The notes: generated by a model from the sequence alone, not told the origin. Shown: positions 1 through 8,033, counted from the first letter of the stretch. The stretch: DNA of 8,618 nt from Flavobacteriales bacterium UBA1820 (GCA_002314265.1 DCEW01000026.1:1-8618), one strand, 5' to 3'. Made by a program: numbers and translations.

Positions 1-38
1 CTCGCCCGCTTGGGGAGACAGGGAGATTCAAGAAAGTC

Positions 39-1709
39 TCACGCCAAGAAGATCACCAACAACTGCGCCGAAAGTACGCGCAGGAACATTACCAGCGGAT
101 AGACCGTCGAATAAGCCACGGCCGGCAAGTCCGTCGGAGTCTGTTCGTTGGAAAAGGCCAAAGCCGGCGGGTCGGTCGTCGCCCCGGCGATCAAGCCGAG
201 CAGGGTAAAATAATTCATCCGGAAAGCCAGACGCGCGATCACCCCCGCGACACACAGCGGGATCACCGTGATCAAAAATCCGTACCACACCCATATCAAA
301 CCGCCTCCATCGACCACCGTAGCCACGAAGTCCTCTCCGGCGCCCAGTCCCACCGCTGCCAGGAAGAGCGCAATGCCCACCTCGCGCAACATCAGGTTGG
401 CACTGGCCGTGGTGTAAGTAACCAGTTTGAAACTCGGACCGAAACGGCTCACCAGGATTGCCACGATAAGCGGCCCTCCGGCCAGCCCCAACTTCACCGG
501 CTGCGGCACCCCCGGGAAAACGAACGGGATGGAGCCCAGGGCCACTCCCAGGAAGATCCCCACGAAGATCGTGATCAGGTTCGGTTCGCGCAGACGCCGC
601 ATCGAATTGCCCAGCAGTTTTTCCACCCCCGCGATGTTCTGCTCCGGTCCTACGACCGTTACGCGGTCGCCCACCTGCAAAGCCAGAGCGGGATGCGCCA
701 CCAGGTCGAGTCCCGCGCGATTGACCCGGGTTATGTTCACCCCGTAGGCGCGCTGGACATGCAATTCTCCGAGCAAACGTCCGTTGAGTTCACTGCGGGT
801 AACCATGATACGCCGCGAGACCAACTGTTCGTCCAATTTCTGCCAATCGGCACGGTGCATCTCCTCTACCCGCGAACCGATGAACGCCGCAATAGCCTCC
901 ATGTCCTGCCGCGCCGCGATGACCAACAAGCGGTCTCCCTCGCCCAGCACCGTATCCGATTCGCCTATCTCCACCGTACCGTCGGCATGCAGTACCCGCG
1001 AGGCGACGAATTTCTTGCCTACCAGATGGGAAATCTCCCGGATCGTCTTGCCGAAGATGGCCGGATTGTTCACCTGCATCGAGACGTGGGTGGCACGGGC
1101 CATCTTCTCGGCTGCCCGGTTCTGCGCCGCCTCGGCTTCCTTGTCATAATCGACCCGGAACACCGCCCGCAGCAGCATATACACCAGGATGATCCCGATC
1201 ACGCCCAAAGGATACGCCACCGCATATCCCATCGCAATGGTCGGATCGTCTCCGCCCATATCCTCCACTGCTTGCTGAGCCGCCCCCAGACCGGGGGTAT
1301 TGGTTACCGCTCCGGAAAGGATACCTACCATCGTGGTGATGGGGGTTCCGGTGGCCCAAAAGATACACAAAGTGGTCAGTACGCCCAACGCTACGATCAG
1401 GATGGCAAACATGTTCAGGCGAAGCCCTCCACGCTTGAAAGCCGAGAAAAAGCCCGGTCCGACCTGCATCCCGATGGAATAGACGAAGAGGATAAGGCCG
1501 AACTCCTTGACAAAGCCCAGGATCGAGGGCTCGATCCGCATTCCGATGTGGGAAAGGAAGATCCCGGCAAAAAGCACCCAAGTGATCCCCAGCGAAACAC
1601 CCCACACTTTGATTTTTCCCAAGAGTACGCCCAGGGCGATCACCACCGAAAAAACGGCCACCGTATGGGCGATTCCCGACCCGAAAAAAAGCTCGTACAA
1701 CCAGTTCAT
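39..1709 (-). CDS. AspT/YidE-family transporter with two central TrkA-C domains
   Basis: A 556-residue inner-membrane secondary transporter. What is seen: an N-terminal membrane half (about residues 10-185), a soluble centre (about 205-370) with two TrkA-C/RCK-C-like domains (about 207-275 and 290-360), and a C-terminal membrane half (about 375-556). The halves repeat signature loops: GAVTNTPGLGAAQQ (133-146) with GYAVAYPLG (161-169), and GATTDPPALAF (509-519) with AYSTVYPL (532-539). This is the duplicated Asp-Al_Ex layout of the AspT family, which includes the Tetragenococcus aspartate:alanine exchanger, corynebacterial SucE1 and E. coli YidE/YbjL. Length is normal. By family the substrate is a small carboxylate or amino acid, but it cannot be read from sequence. 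The start at 1709 gives MNWLYELFFG, the usual beginning; an upstream in-frame ATG at 1805 would add 32 non-conserved residues and cross the promoter candidate. It has its own leader and lies behind the esterase terminator, so it is probably transcribed alone. Confidence 0.9.
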   Translation of the reverse strand: MNWLYELFFGSGIAHTVAVFSVVIALGVLLGKIKVWGVSLGITWVLFAGIFLSHIGMRIEPSILGFVKEFGLILFVYSIGMQVGPGFFSAFKRGGLRLNMFAILIVALGVLTTLCIFWATGTPITTMVGILSGAVTNTPGLGAAQQAVEDMGGDDPTIAMGYAVAYPLGVIGIILVYMLLRAVFRVDYDKEAEAAQNRAAEKMARATHVSMQVNNPAIFGKTIREISHLVGKKFVASRVLHADGTVEIGESDTVLGEGDRLLVIAARQDMEAIAAFIGSRVEEMHRADWQKLDEQLVSRRIMVTRSELNGRLLGELHVQRAYGVNITRVNRAGLDLVAHPALALQVGDRVTVVGPEQNIAGVEKLLGNSMRRLREPNLITIFVGIFLGVALGSIPFVFPGVPQPVKLGLAGGPLIVAILVSRFGPSFKLVTYTTASANLMLREVGIALFLAAVGLGAGEDFVATVVDGGGLIWVWYGFLITVIPLCVAGVIARLAFRMNYFTLLGLIAGATTDPPALAFSNEQTPTDLPAVAYSTVYPLVMFLRVLSAQLLVIFLA

Positions 1710-1739
1710 ACCCCTGTTTTTTAAGCACCGCGAATTTAG

Positions 1740-1770
1740 CAATAATATCGATGCAAAAAAAGTCCTGAAA
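1740..1770 (-). promoter_or_regulatory. Weak Bacteroidota promoter candidate for the transporter
   Basis: On the minus strand TATTATTG (1740-1747) differs from the TAnnTTTG -7 consensus at one base, and TTTC (1767-1770) lies 19 nt upstream where TTTG is expected. The predicted start is about 25 nt before the ATG. A rival -7 is TAAATTCG at 1731-1738. Both are imperfect, so the call is tentative. Confidence 0.3.
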
Positions 1771-1842
1771 ACGACACTTTTTCTTCCGAACGGCCAGTCC
1801 CTCACCCGGCAAAGCGTTGTTGAAAAACCTCACGTGCGCCGG

Positions 1843-1876
1843 GACTCCGAACGGGGAAGGTTTCCCGTCAGGAGTC
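1843..1876. repeat. Imperfect two-part hairpin between esterase and transporter
   Basis: Outer arms GACTCC (1843-1848) and GGAGTC (1871-1876) are perfectly complementary. Inside a 2x2 internal loop sit ACGGGGA and TTCCCGT, with one wobble or mismatch depending on strand, around a four-base loop. On the minus strand a TTTTT run follows only about 15 nt later, so this is at best a back-up 3' structure behind the terminator at 1896-1923. Confidence 0.35.
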
Positions 1877-1895
1877 TCCGCTTCCTTTCCCAACC

Positions 1896-1923
1896 AAAAA
1901 AGCCCCGGGAACTCGCCCGAGGC
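1896..1923 (-). terminator. Intrinsic terminator of the esterase gene
   Basis: Read on the minus strand, GCCTCGGG pairs with CCCGGGGC over eight base pairs (one U-G) around the loop CGAGTT, and is followed at once by TTTTTT (1896-1901). It begins 30 nt after the esterase stop. A further small hairpin, CGACAG/CTGTCG at 1927-1944, lies between stop and terminator. This is a classical Rho-independent shape and separates the esterase from the transporter. Confidence 0.75.
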
Positions 1924-1952
1924 CAACGACAGGTCTGTCTGTCGGAAAAGTT

Positions 1953-2792
1953 CTACTTCGCCTTTTCGGCCATCTCCCGGAAGTAATTGTCGAAAAAGAC
2001 CAAATGATACTTCACCGAATTGGTCCAATACGACCAACTGTGGCTCCCCGGACGGGAGATGAAATCGTGGTCGATCCGGCGGTATCTCATCAGTTCGTGC
2101 AAGCGCTCGTTCACCGGATAGAAAGAATCGCTCGTTCCGCAGTCGAACAGGATCTTCAGGCTGCCGGGTTTGAGCAGATACAACTGGTTCATGATGCTGT
2201 ACTGTGCCCACCGCTCGGGATACTCCGCCTGCGAGCCCAACCTTTTTTCCATGTTTTCATTGGCCGGGAACGACTGGATGTCCAGTCCTCCGCTCATCGA
2301 GGCGCAAGCGCCGTAAAGATCCTGATGGCGGAACGCCAGGTAAAATGCACCCTGTCCGCCCATCGAGAGCCCCGTAATGCCACGCCCCTCCCGGGTAGCG
2401 ATCGTGCGGTAATGCCGGTCGATGTAGGGCAGCAGCTCGCGCGTCATGTAGGTCTCGTACCGGCTGGTGGAGTCGGCCGGAGCATCCCAGTACCAGCTGT
2501 AAGGATTTCCGTCGGGACAAACGATGATCATGCCGTAACGCGAGGCGAGTTCCGGCAGGAAAGGAGCTTTCTTGATCCAGTTGGTGTAGTCGCCGGTAGC
2601 CCCATGCAGCAGGTACAGCACCGGAAAACGGGCATCCTTGTCCGTTTGGTAGGCAGCCGGAGTGATGACCACGTTCTTGATGTTCTTTTTCATCGAAGCG
2701 CTCCACACGGCGACCGTGTCCACCGATTGCGCTTTTACCCCGCCGCAAAGCATTGCCGCCAGGATGACAAAAATCGTTTTCCAATGTCTCAT
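1953..2792 (-). CDS. Secreted alpha/beta-hydrolase esterase (Esterase D / CE1-like)
   Basis: A 279-residue hydrolase of the putative-esterase family (PF00756 type), which includes feruloyl and acetyl-xylan esterases, S-formylglutathione hydrolase and enterochelin esterase. What is seen: a signal peptide (residues 1-21, hydrophobic core FVILAAMLCGG, probable cleavage VKA|QS, so periplasmic or exported); an LLHG oxyanion-type strand end (61-64); the nucleophile elbow GLSMGG (141-146) with Ser143; the acid probably Asp222 in DCGTSD; and His251 in GSHSWSYW. All three catalytic residues are present and length is typical of a single domain, with no carbohydrate-binding module. Cys16 lacks a small residue just before it, so a lipoprotein is less likely. 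The start at 2792 puts the signal peptide at the N-terminus; an ATG ten codons upstream (2822) would prepend MHPSKNIGNT. By family it cleaves acyl or aryl esters, perhaps on plant glycans; the natural substrate is unknown. Confidence 0.9.
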   Translation of the reverse strand: MRHWKTIFVILAAMLCGGVKAQSVDTVAVWSASMKKNIKNVVITPAAYQTDKDARFPVLYLLHGATGDYTNWIKKAPFLPELASRYGMIIVCPDGNPYSWYWDAPADSTSRYETYMTRELLPYIDRHYRTIATREGRGITGLSMGGQGAFYLAFRHQDLYGACASMSGGLDIQSFPANENMEKRLGSQAEYPERWAQYSIMNQLYLLKPGSLKILFDCGTSDSFYPVNERLHELMRYRRIDHDFISRPGSHSWSYWTNSVKYHLVFFDNYFREMAEKAK

Positions 2793-2941
2793 CGTATTCC
2801 CAATATTTTTTGATGGATGCAACTGTTCTTGCCGATGTCCCTCCGAGGAGGATTCCTTCTCTCCCTCCCTGTCCGGCCTGGGTTTCGATCTGTCCCCCTG
2901 CCGGTCCGGAAAAGCCCCACGAATGGCGCCTCCCCGGAAAG

Positions 2942-2949
2942 CAAAAATA
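2942..2949 (-). promoter_or_regulatory. Promoter -7 box for the esterase
   Basis: TATTTTTG on the minus strand matches the Bacteroidota -7 consensus TAnnTTTG perfectly. Upstream there is only a T-rich stretch (GTTTTC) near the expected -33 place. It would give a leader of about 140 nt. It is the only full match in the 243-nt gap between the TetR gene and the esterase. Confidence 0.4.
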
Positions 2950-3035
2950 ACGAATTCCTCCCAGAAAACACCTCCCCCGCCTCCTTTTGGGCGGAAAGTG
3001 CTAGGAGAAATCCCTCCTCTCCCCTTTCCGTTTGC

Positions 3036-3677
3036 TCAGACGCCGGGCACGACCAAAGGGCTGTCCTTGTCCAAAAGCAGCCGCATCTGGCAGGATACCG
3101 TCCGTTTGCATTCGGTCAGAATGTCTTCGAACGCCCCCCGGTCGCTGTCGATCTCCAAAATGAGACAGATCAGGTTGCGGGAGAGGAACGGAAACATCAC
3201 CTGGCCGATAAAGGTCAGAAATACCACATGTACCGGCAAACGACGGATCCTTCCGGCTGCCATTTCGGTTTCCAGCAATTCGACCAGCGTGGAAATATAC
3301 GTCCTGAAACCGATGCTTTCCGCCACCTCAACCAAATGCCTTACATCCCTTCCGGATTCATTCATCACAAAGCGGGGCAGGAACGGGTTTTGGGAAAACA
3401 CTTCGAAATACTCATCGATCAACCGGTCCATCTTGTCGAAAAACGGCGCATCGGAATGCAGAATATCCTGCACCTTCGGGATAAAAGGCCCGATCAACGA
3501 ACCGAACACCGCCTGGAATATCTTGTCCTTGGTCCGGAAATAATAATGCAGTGCCGTCCGGTTGATACCGGCCGCCACCGCAATATCGCTCATGCTGGCA
3601 TTCTCATAGCCTTTCTCGACGAACACCCTGCGGGCGGCGGCGACGATCTTCTCTTCGGGATCTTCCGTACGATTCAT
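3036..3677 (-). CDS. TetR/AcrR-family transcriptional regulator
   Basis: A 213-residue regulator with the standard TetR plan. The N-terminal DNA-binding domain is residues 6-52: EEKIVAAARRVFVEKGYENAS is helix 1 and its turn, MSDIAVAAGINRTALHYYF (29-47) is the helix-turn-helix, and RTKDKIFQAV starts helix 4. The rest is an alpha-helical ligand/dimer domain without a recognisable ligand signature. Its gene starts 18 nt after the stop of the 1406-residue dehydratase/activase gene with no promoter-like box between, so the two are almost certainly one operon. Most TetR proteins repress their own operon; the palindrome at 8019-8032, at the operon's predicted start, is the obvious candidate operator. 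The inducer is unknown, and an acyl-CoA or a related acid is only a guess from the neighbour. No strong terminator follows; a small hairpin (3003-3018) lacks a U-tract. Confidence 0.92.
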   Translation of the reverse strand: MNRTEDPEEKIVAAARRVFVEKGYENASMSDIAVAAGINRTALHYYFRTKDKIFQAVFGSLIGPFIPKVQDILHSDAPFFDKMDRLIDEYFEVFSQNPFLPRFVMNESGRDVRHLVEVAESIGFRTYISTLVELLETEMAAGRIRRLPVHVVFLTFIGQVMFPFLSRNLICLILEIDSDRGAFEDILTECKRTVSCQMRLLLDKDSPLVVPGV

Positions 3678-3695
3678 CTTGACAGCAGGCAGTAG

Positions 3696-6600
3696 TTATT
3701 TCAGGTTGTCGATCATCAAATGCAGGCGGTTGGCGACATTCACATCGCTCACCCCACTGTCGAAATCCAGCGACAAGAGGTTCATCCGGGGATAGAGCAT
3801 CTTGATACGGCGCTCCACCCCTTTGGAAATGATATGATTGGCAATGCATCCGAACGGCTGGAGGCTCAACACGTTGTTCACTCCCGCCTGGGCAAAGGAG
3901 ACCACCTCGGCCGGCAGCAACCACCCTTCGCCGAATTGTGCCGAAAGCGAGATCACTTCCTTTCCGCGCTCCGCCTGCGCGAAAATATCGGCAAAAGGAA
4001 CGAAATACCGGAAGGCCGACGCCTGGGCATTGAACTTTTCGATCTCGCTGCGCACCATCCGGTACAACGAATCGTAAACAAACTCCGGCACCCGGCTTTT
4101 CTTCAGGTGCGTAGCCCGGCGCACTTTGTCATTGACGAAACTCTGCATGAAAAAGTCGAGCAAGGCCGGAGGCACCACTTCGATCTGACGGTCGGAAAGC
4201 CAATGGAGGATGCCTTTGTGGGCAAAAGAACAGAACTTCAAAAAGATCTCTCCCACCACCCCTACTTTCGGATAGTCGCCCTGTTTTTCGGCCGCCCGGT
4301 CGAAATCCCGGGCTGCCTCGCCCGTCAAAGTCTTCAGTCCTTGCGTGTCGCCCGCGAGGATCAACGGCTTGGCCCGATCCAGATACAGGTCCTTCAACGC
4401 TTTCGCACGGCCCTTTTCCACCTCGCGCACCACCGTAGCATGGTAAAATTTCGAAATGCAATCCCCGTACAGGATCGTATCCAGAGCCAAACGTCCGTGC
4501 CGCCACCAATTGATCGAAAAACCGCTCTGCTCGTTGGTCCCGTCGCTTCCGAAAGCCAGGGATACCACCGGCACATCCCGGAAACCCGCATCGACCAACG
4601 CCGTCTTGATCAGCGCCAGGTAGTTCGAAGCCCGGCACTGCCCTCCGGTCTGCGTAATGGCCACCGCGGTATGCTCCGGATCGTAACGGCCGGACTTGAG
4701 GGCCTTTACCAGATCGCCCACGATGAGCGTCGCCGGATAGCACACCTCGTTGTTGGCATAGCGCAAACCTTCCTCGACCGAAAAACGATCGCTTTCGGGC
4801 AGCACTTCCATATCGTATCCTGCCCGGCGGAAAAAAGCAGGGATCAGCGGCGATATGTAGTCGGTGAAATACGGAGCCAGGATCTTGCGCGACCGATCGG
4901 CCGCGGTAAACTTCCGGGTGGTAACGAACGGTGCTTCCCCCTCTTCCCGGGGAGCATTGAGCCGAAGGCTCTCCACCAGCGAACGCACCCGCAGACGCAG
5001 CGAGCCGATGTTGTTCACATCGTCGATCTTGAGGATCGTCAGGCTCTTCCCGTGACGTTCCAGGATGGCTTTGACCTCGTCGAGCAAAAAGGAATCCGGC
5101 CCGCAGCCGAACGAAGTCATCTGCACGAAGTGCACCTTCGGGCCCTGCTGGGCCACCCATTTGGCCGCCCGCAGGATCCGGTTCACGTAGGTCCATTGCG
5201 ATACGTAATGGATCTTCTCCAGCGAGATTTCCGGATCGCCCCGCACAATGTCTTCGGTAATGACATCGGCCCCCATCGAAGCCACCATGTCCGATATCTT
5301 GTGCTGCACCAGCGGATCGGTGTGGTACGGACGCCCGGCCAGCAGGATAACGATACGGTCTTCCCGCAAACCTTTTTCGTAGATCCGTCGGCTGTTCTCC
5401 CGCAAGCGATCCTCGTATTCCCGGCGGGCGGCCAAGGCACTCCGTACGGCTTTCTTTACCGTCGATTCCGGCACGCCGAAAGTCGCCTTCAGATAATCGG
5501 CACAACACTTCTCCAGCAAAGCCTCGTCCTTGAAATTGACCGTCGGGCTGTCCAGCGGCACCCGCAGATCGACCGCACTGCGGATCACATCGCTGTACCC
5601 GGCCACTACCGGACAGTTGTAACTGTTCACCGCCTTTCGATCGTCCCTGGACTCGAATATCGTGTAAGGCATGAAGATACGGTCCACACCTTTGTCCATC
5701 AGGTTGTAAACATGGCTGTGCGCCAGTTTGGCCGGGAAACAGATGTTGTCGCTCATCACCGAATGAACACCTGCCTCGTAGCCGGCAAAGGTCGAAGGAT
5801 CGGACAGCACCGTCCGAATGCCGCATACCCGGAAAAGTTCGCGCCAGAAAGGATAGTCCTCGTACATCCCCAAACAACGCGGTATCCCCACCACCGGAGC
5901 ATCCGCCGGAACGTTCGGCACGGCGGCCGAGGAGTCGCCGAAGAGCCACTCGTACTTTTGCGTGTACGCATTGCGTCCCTGGGGAAGACCGCATCCGCGG
6001 TTGGAAAACACCTTCTCGCACTTGTTGCCCGAATAAAACACATTGCCGCTGACAAACTTGTACTGGGACACCGCGCATCCGTTTTCACAACCATGGCAAT
6101 GGATCTCCCGCACGGAGTAATCGGCCTGGTTCAACAATTGCTCCAGCGAAACGCCCTCGCCCCGACTGCATGCGCGGGCATACAATGCACAACCGTATGC
6201 CCCCATCAGCTCCGGAACATTGCTGCGATAAGCCTTGTGCCCGGTCAAACGCTCGAAGGCCCGCACGATGGAGTCATTGCGCATCGTCCCGCCCTGCAGG
6301 ACGATCTTCTCGCCCAGCTCGGCCGTATCCTTTATCTTCAGCACCTTGTACAGACAGTTGCGCACCACCGAATAGGAAAGCCCCGCCGCGATGTCTTCGA
6401 CCGTAGCGCCTTCGCGCAAGGCCTGCTTTACTTTCGAGTTCATGAACACCGTACACCGGGTTCCCAAGTCGCAGGGAACCTTGGCCCGACAGGCCTCCTG
6501 GGCAAATTGCTCCGCCGTATATCCCAACGAACGGGCAAAGGTCTCCAGAAACGCTCCGCATCCCGACGAACAGGCTTCGTTGAGTTCCATCCGGTACAAA

Positions 6601-7916
6601 GCGCCCCCCTTGACGAACATCGCCTTCATGTCCTGCCCGCCGATGTCCAGGATGAACGACACGTCGGGGGTGATCTTGCGTGCCGAGGCGTAATGGGCGA
6701 TCGTCTCGATGATGCCATGATCCAGATTGAACGCTGCCCGGATCAGGTCCTCTCCATACCCGGTAGAACAACTTCCCGCAATGCGCAGCTCCCTTCCGCC
6801 GGCTTGGGCCGAAAGGCGGTTCAAACCCTCGCGCACTGCCCCGACAGGATCTCCTTGGTTGGGCGCATAGTAGGTGTACAACAAGTGTTCGTCCCGGTCG
6901 ATGGCTACCACTTTGGTGGTGGTAGATCCCGAGTCGATCCCTATCCAAAGTTCGTTCATTCCGTCTTTCCATTCCCCTTTCGGAATATCGAAACGGTCCT
7001 TCTCGGCTTTCCACTGCCGGTAGTCCTGCTGCGAATCGAAGATCGGCGGCAAAGAAGCGGCCATCGTTCCAGACGCATTGCGGCAGCCCTGCTGGAGACG
7101 TTCCCGGAGTGCATCCCAGGTCTCTGCCGGGCCTTCCTGCGGACAGGAAAGCGCCGTTCCCAAAGCCGGCAACAGATTGGCGTGGGGCGGGGTTACGGTA
7201 TCTTCCGGAGCCAGATGCAGGTATTGCTCGAAGGCTCGGCGCAGAGATGGTATAAAATTCAACGGCCCGCCGCAAAACAGGATCTTGGGCGCTATCGTCA
7301 TGCCGTGCGAGAGGGTAACTACCGTCTGGACGGCTACCGCATGAAAAATGGAGGCGACGATGTCTTCCTTGCCGATATTTTTGCTCACCAGATTCTGCAC
7401 GTCGGTCTTGGAAAACACGCCGCACCGCGAAGCGATGGGATACACCCGGGTCGATTTCCGGGCCAAAGCATCCATTTCTTCCACTTCGATGCCCAACAAC
7501 GAAGCCATCTGGTCGATAAAGGCCCCTGTACCGCCGGCACAGTTGCCGTTCATGCGCATGTCGGCGCCTCCCGTCTGGTTCAAATACACAACCTTGGCAT
7601 CTTCTCCTCCGATGTCGATGACTGTCGTTACCCCGGGATACCGTCCACGCACGGCGCGTACGGTAGCCGAGACCTCCTGCACGAACGGGATTCCCTGCCG
7701 CTCGGCCAGTCCCATGCCCACCGAACCGGTTACCGCCATCCTCGCCTTACCCTGCGGCAGGGAAAGGGCGATCTGTGAAAAAATCTCTTGCACACAACCG
7801 GCTATGTCCGCCCGATGGCGACGGTAATCCGAAAAAACGACCCGGCCTTCCGAGTCGATCACGACGGCTTTCGCTGTCGTAGAACCGATGTCCAGTCCTA
7901 TTCTGTATTCACGCAT
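3696..7916 (-). CDS. Fused acyl-CoA dehydratase-type protein: two activase domains plus COG3580/COG3581-like regions
   Basis: A 1406-residue cytoplasmic protein. Residues 1-260 are a first BadF/BadG/HgdC ATPase: phosphate loop IGLDIGSTTAK (6-16), DIGGEDAK (101-108), cluster Cys126 in NGNCAGGTG and Cys165 in ASRCGVF. Residues 322-585 are a second: IGIDSGSTTTK (325-335), DIGGQDMK (424-431), Cys449 in NEACSSGCG and Cys488 in GTRCTVF. A Cys-rich link follows (607, 610, 614, 633, 642). About 675-985 resembles COG3580/DUF2229, with Cys726 (NICFPAKL), Cys768 and Cys938 (SFGCGPDS). About 1000-1400 resembles COG3581, with Cys1059 (NEVCYPATL), Cys1094 (TGGQCRAS) and Cys1357 (PFGCIAN). In relatives (2-hydroxyglutaryl-CoA dehydratase, benzoyl-CoA reductase, double-cubane-cluster protein) an activase couples ATP hydrolysis to low-potential electron transfer onto an Fe-S reductase. 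The same role is inferred here; substrate and electron donor are unknown. It is the first gene of an operon with the TetR regulator. Database names such as 2-hydroxyglutaryl-CoA dehydratase are probably over-specific. Confidence 0.9.
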   Translation of the reverse strand: MREYRIGLDIGSTTAKAVVIDSEGRVVFSDYRRHRADIAGCVQEIFSQIALSLPQGKARMAVTGSVGMGLAERQGIPFVQEVSATVRAVRGRYPGVTTVIDIGGEDAKVVYLNQTGGADMRMNGNCAGGTGAFIDQMASLLGIEVEEMDALARKSTRVYPIASRCGVFSKTDVQNLVSKNIGKEDIVASIFHAVAVQTVVTLSHGMTIAPKILFCGGPLNFIPSLRRAFEQYLHLAPEDTVTPPHANLLPALGTALSCPQEGPAETWDALRERLQQGCRNASGTMAASLPPIFDSQQDYRQWKAEKDRFDIPKGEWKDGMNELWIGIDSGSTTTKVVAIDRDEHLLYTYYAPNQGDPVGAVREGLNRLSAQAGGRELRIAGSCSTGYGEDLIRAAFNLDHGIIETIAHYASARKITPDVSFILDIGGQDMKAMFVKGGALYRMELNEACSSGCGAFLETFARSLGYTAEQFAQEACRAKVPCDLGTRCTVFMNSKVKQALREGATVEDIAAGLSYSVVRNCLYKVLKIKDTAELGEKIVLQGGTMRNDSIVRAFERLTGHKAYRSNVPELMGAYGCALYARACSRGEGVSLEQLLNQADYSVREIHCHGCENGCAVSQYKFVSGNVFYSGNKCEKVFSNRGCGLPQGRNAYTQKYEWLFGDSSAAVPNVPADAPVVGIPRCLGMYEDYPFWRELFRVCGIRTVLSDPSTFAGYEAGVHSVMSDNICFPAKLAHSHVYNLMDKGVDRIFMPYTIFESRDDRKAVNSYNCPVVAGYSDVIRSAVDLRVPLDSPTVNFKDEALLEKCCADYLKATFGVPESTVKKAVRSALAARREYEDRLRENSRRIYEKGLREDRIVILLAGRPYHTDPLVQHKISDMVASMGADVITEDIVRGDPEISLEKIHYVSQWTYVNRILRAAKWVAQQGPKVHFVQMTSFGCGPDSFLLDEVKAILERHGKSLTILKIDDVNNIGSLRLRVRSLVESLRLNAPREEGEAPFVTTRKFTAADRSRKILAPYFTDYISPLIPAFFRRAGYDMEVLPESDRFSVEEGLRYANNEVCYPATLIVGDLVKALKSGRYDPEHTAVAITQTGGQCRASNYLALIKTALVDAGFRDVPVVSLAFGSDGTNEQSGFSINWWRHGRLALDTILYGDCISKFYHATVVREVEKGRAKALKDLYLDRAKPLILAGDTQGLKTLTGEAARDFDRAAEKQGDYPKVGVVGEIFLKFCSFAHKGILHWLSDRQIEVVPPALLDFFMQSFVNDKVRRATHLKKSRVPEFVYDSLYRMVRSEIEKFNAQASAFRYFVPFADIFAQAERGKEVISLSAQFGEGWLLPAEVVSFAQAGVNNVLSLQPFGCIANHIISKGVERRIKMLYPRMNLLSLDFDSGVSDVNVANRLHLMIDNLK

Positions 7917-7932
7917 CCTGTCTTTGTTCGCT

Positions 7933-7949
7933 TGATTTTCACAAAATCA
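7933..7949. repeat. Perfect 17-bp inverted repeat just before the dehydratase start codon
   Basis: TGATTTT (7933-7939) and AAAATCA (7943-7949) are exact reverse complements around CAC. It lies in the leader of the large gene, 17-33 nt before its ATG. It could be a second protein-binding site or a weak hairpin near the ribosome entry region. The symmetry is certain, the role is not. Confidence 0.45.
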
Positions 7950-8018
7950 CTTTTACACCTCGTCTGCCCGGGCTATCCGAGGCTTCTTTTCTTTCCATCA
8001 CCGTCTTACTCGTGTGTT

Positions 8019-8032
8019 TGACAGTAGTGTCA
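8019..8032. promoter_or_regulatory. Candidate TetR operator TGACA-GTAG-TGTCA
   Basis: TGACA (8019-8023) and TGTCA (8028-8032) form a perfect 14-bp inverted repeat with a four-base spacer. It starts one nucleotide downstream of the consensus -7 box of the minus-strand operon and so covers the expected transcription start. A dimeric repressor bound there would block initiation. The operon encodes a TetR regulator, whose family normally uses short palindromes of this kind. The assignment is inference from position and symmetry. Confidence 0.6.
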
Positions 8033-8033
8033 G

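Noticed and set aside
1..38. Possible terminator or gene end left of the transporter stop
   Set aside because: Only 38 nt are available; no stem with a U-tract and no coding frame can be supported.
693..1724. A plus-strand open frame of 343 codons opposite the transporter
   Set aside because: Antisense shadow; low-complexity charged translation without a domain.
2004..2813. A plus-strand open frame of 269 codons opposite the esterase
   Set aside because: Antisense shadow of a gene with a complete signal peptide and catalytic triad; no motif in its own translation.
2790..2822. Upstream start codon of the esterase at 2822
   Set aside because: It would put ten polar residues before an otherwise ideal signal peptide; the ATG at 2792 fits better.
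3720..7778. A 1352-codon open frame on the plus strand opposite the dehydratase gene
   Set aside because: It lies fully antisense to a protein with many conserved motifs. Its translation is rich in His, Arg and Gln with no recognisable domain, as expected from the reverse complement of GC-rich codons.
7939..7998. A 19-codon minus-strand frame in the leader of the dehydratase gene
   Set aside because: Short, with no run of diagnostic codons and no attenuator-like alternative hairpins that I can support.
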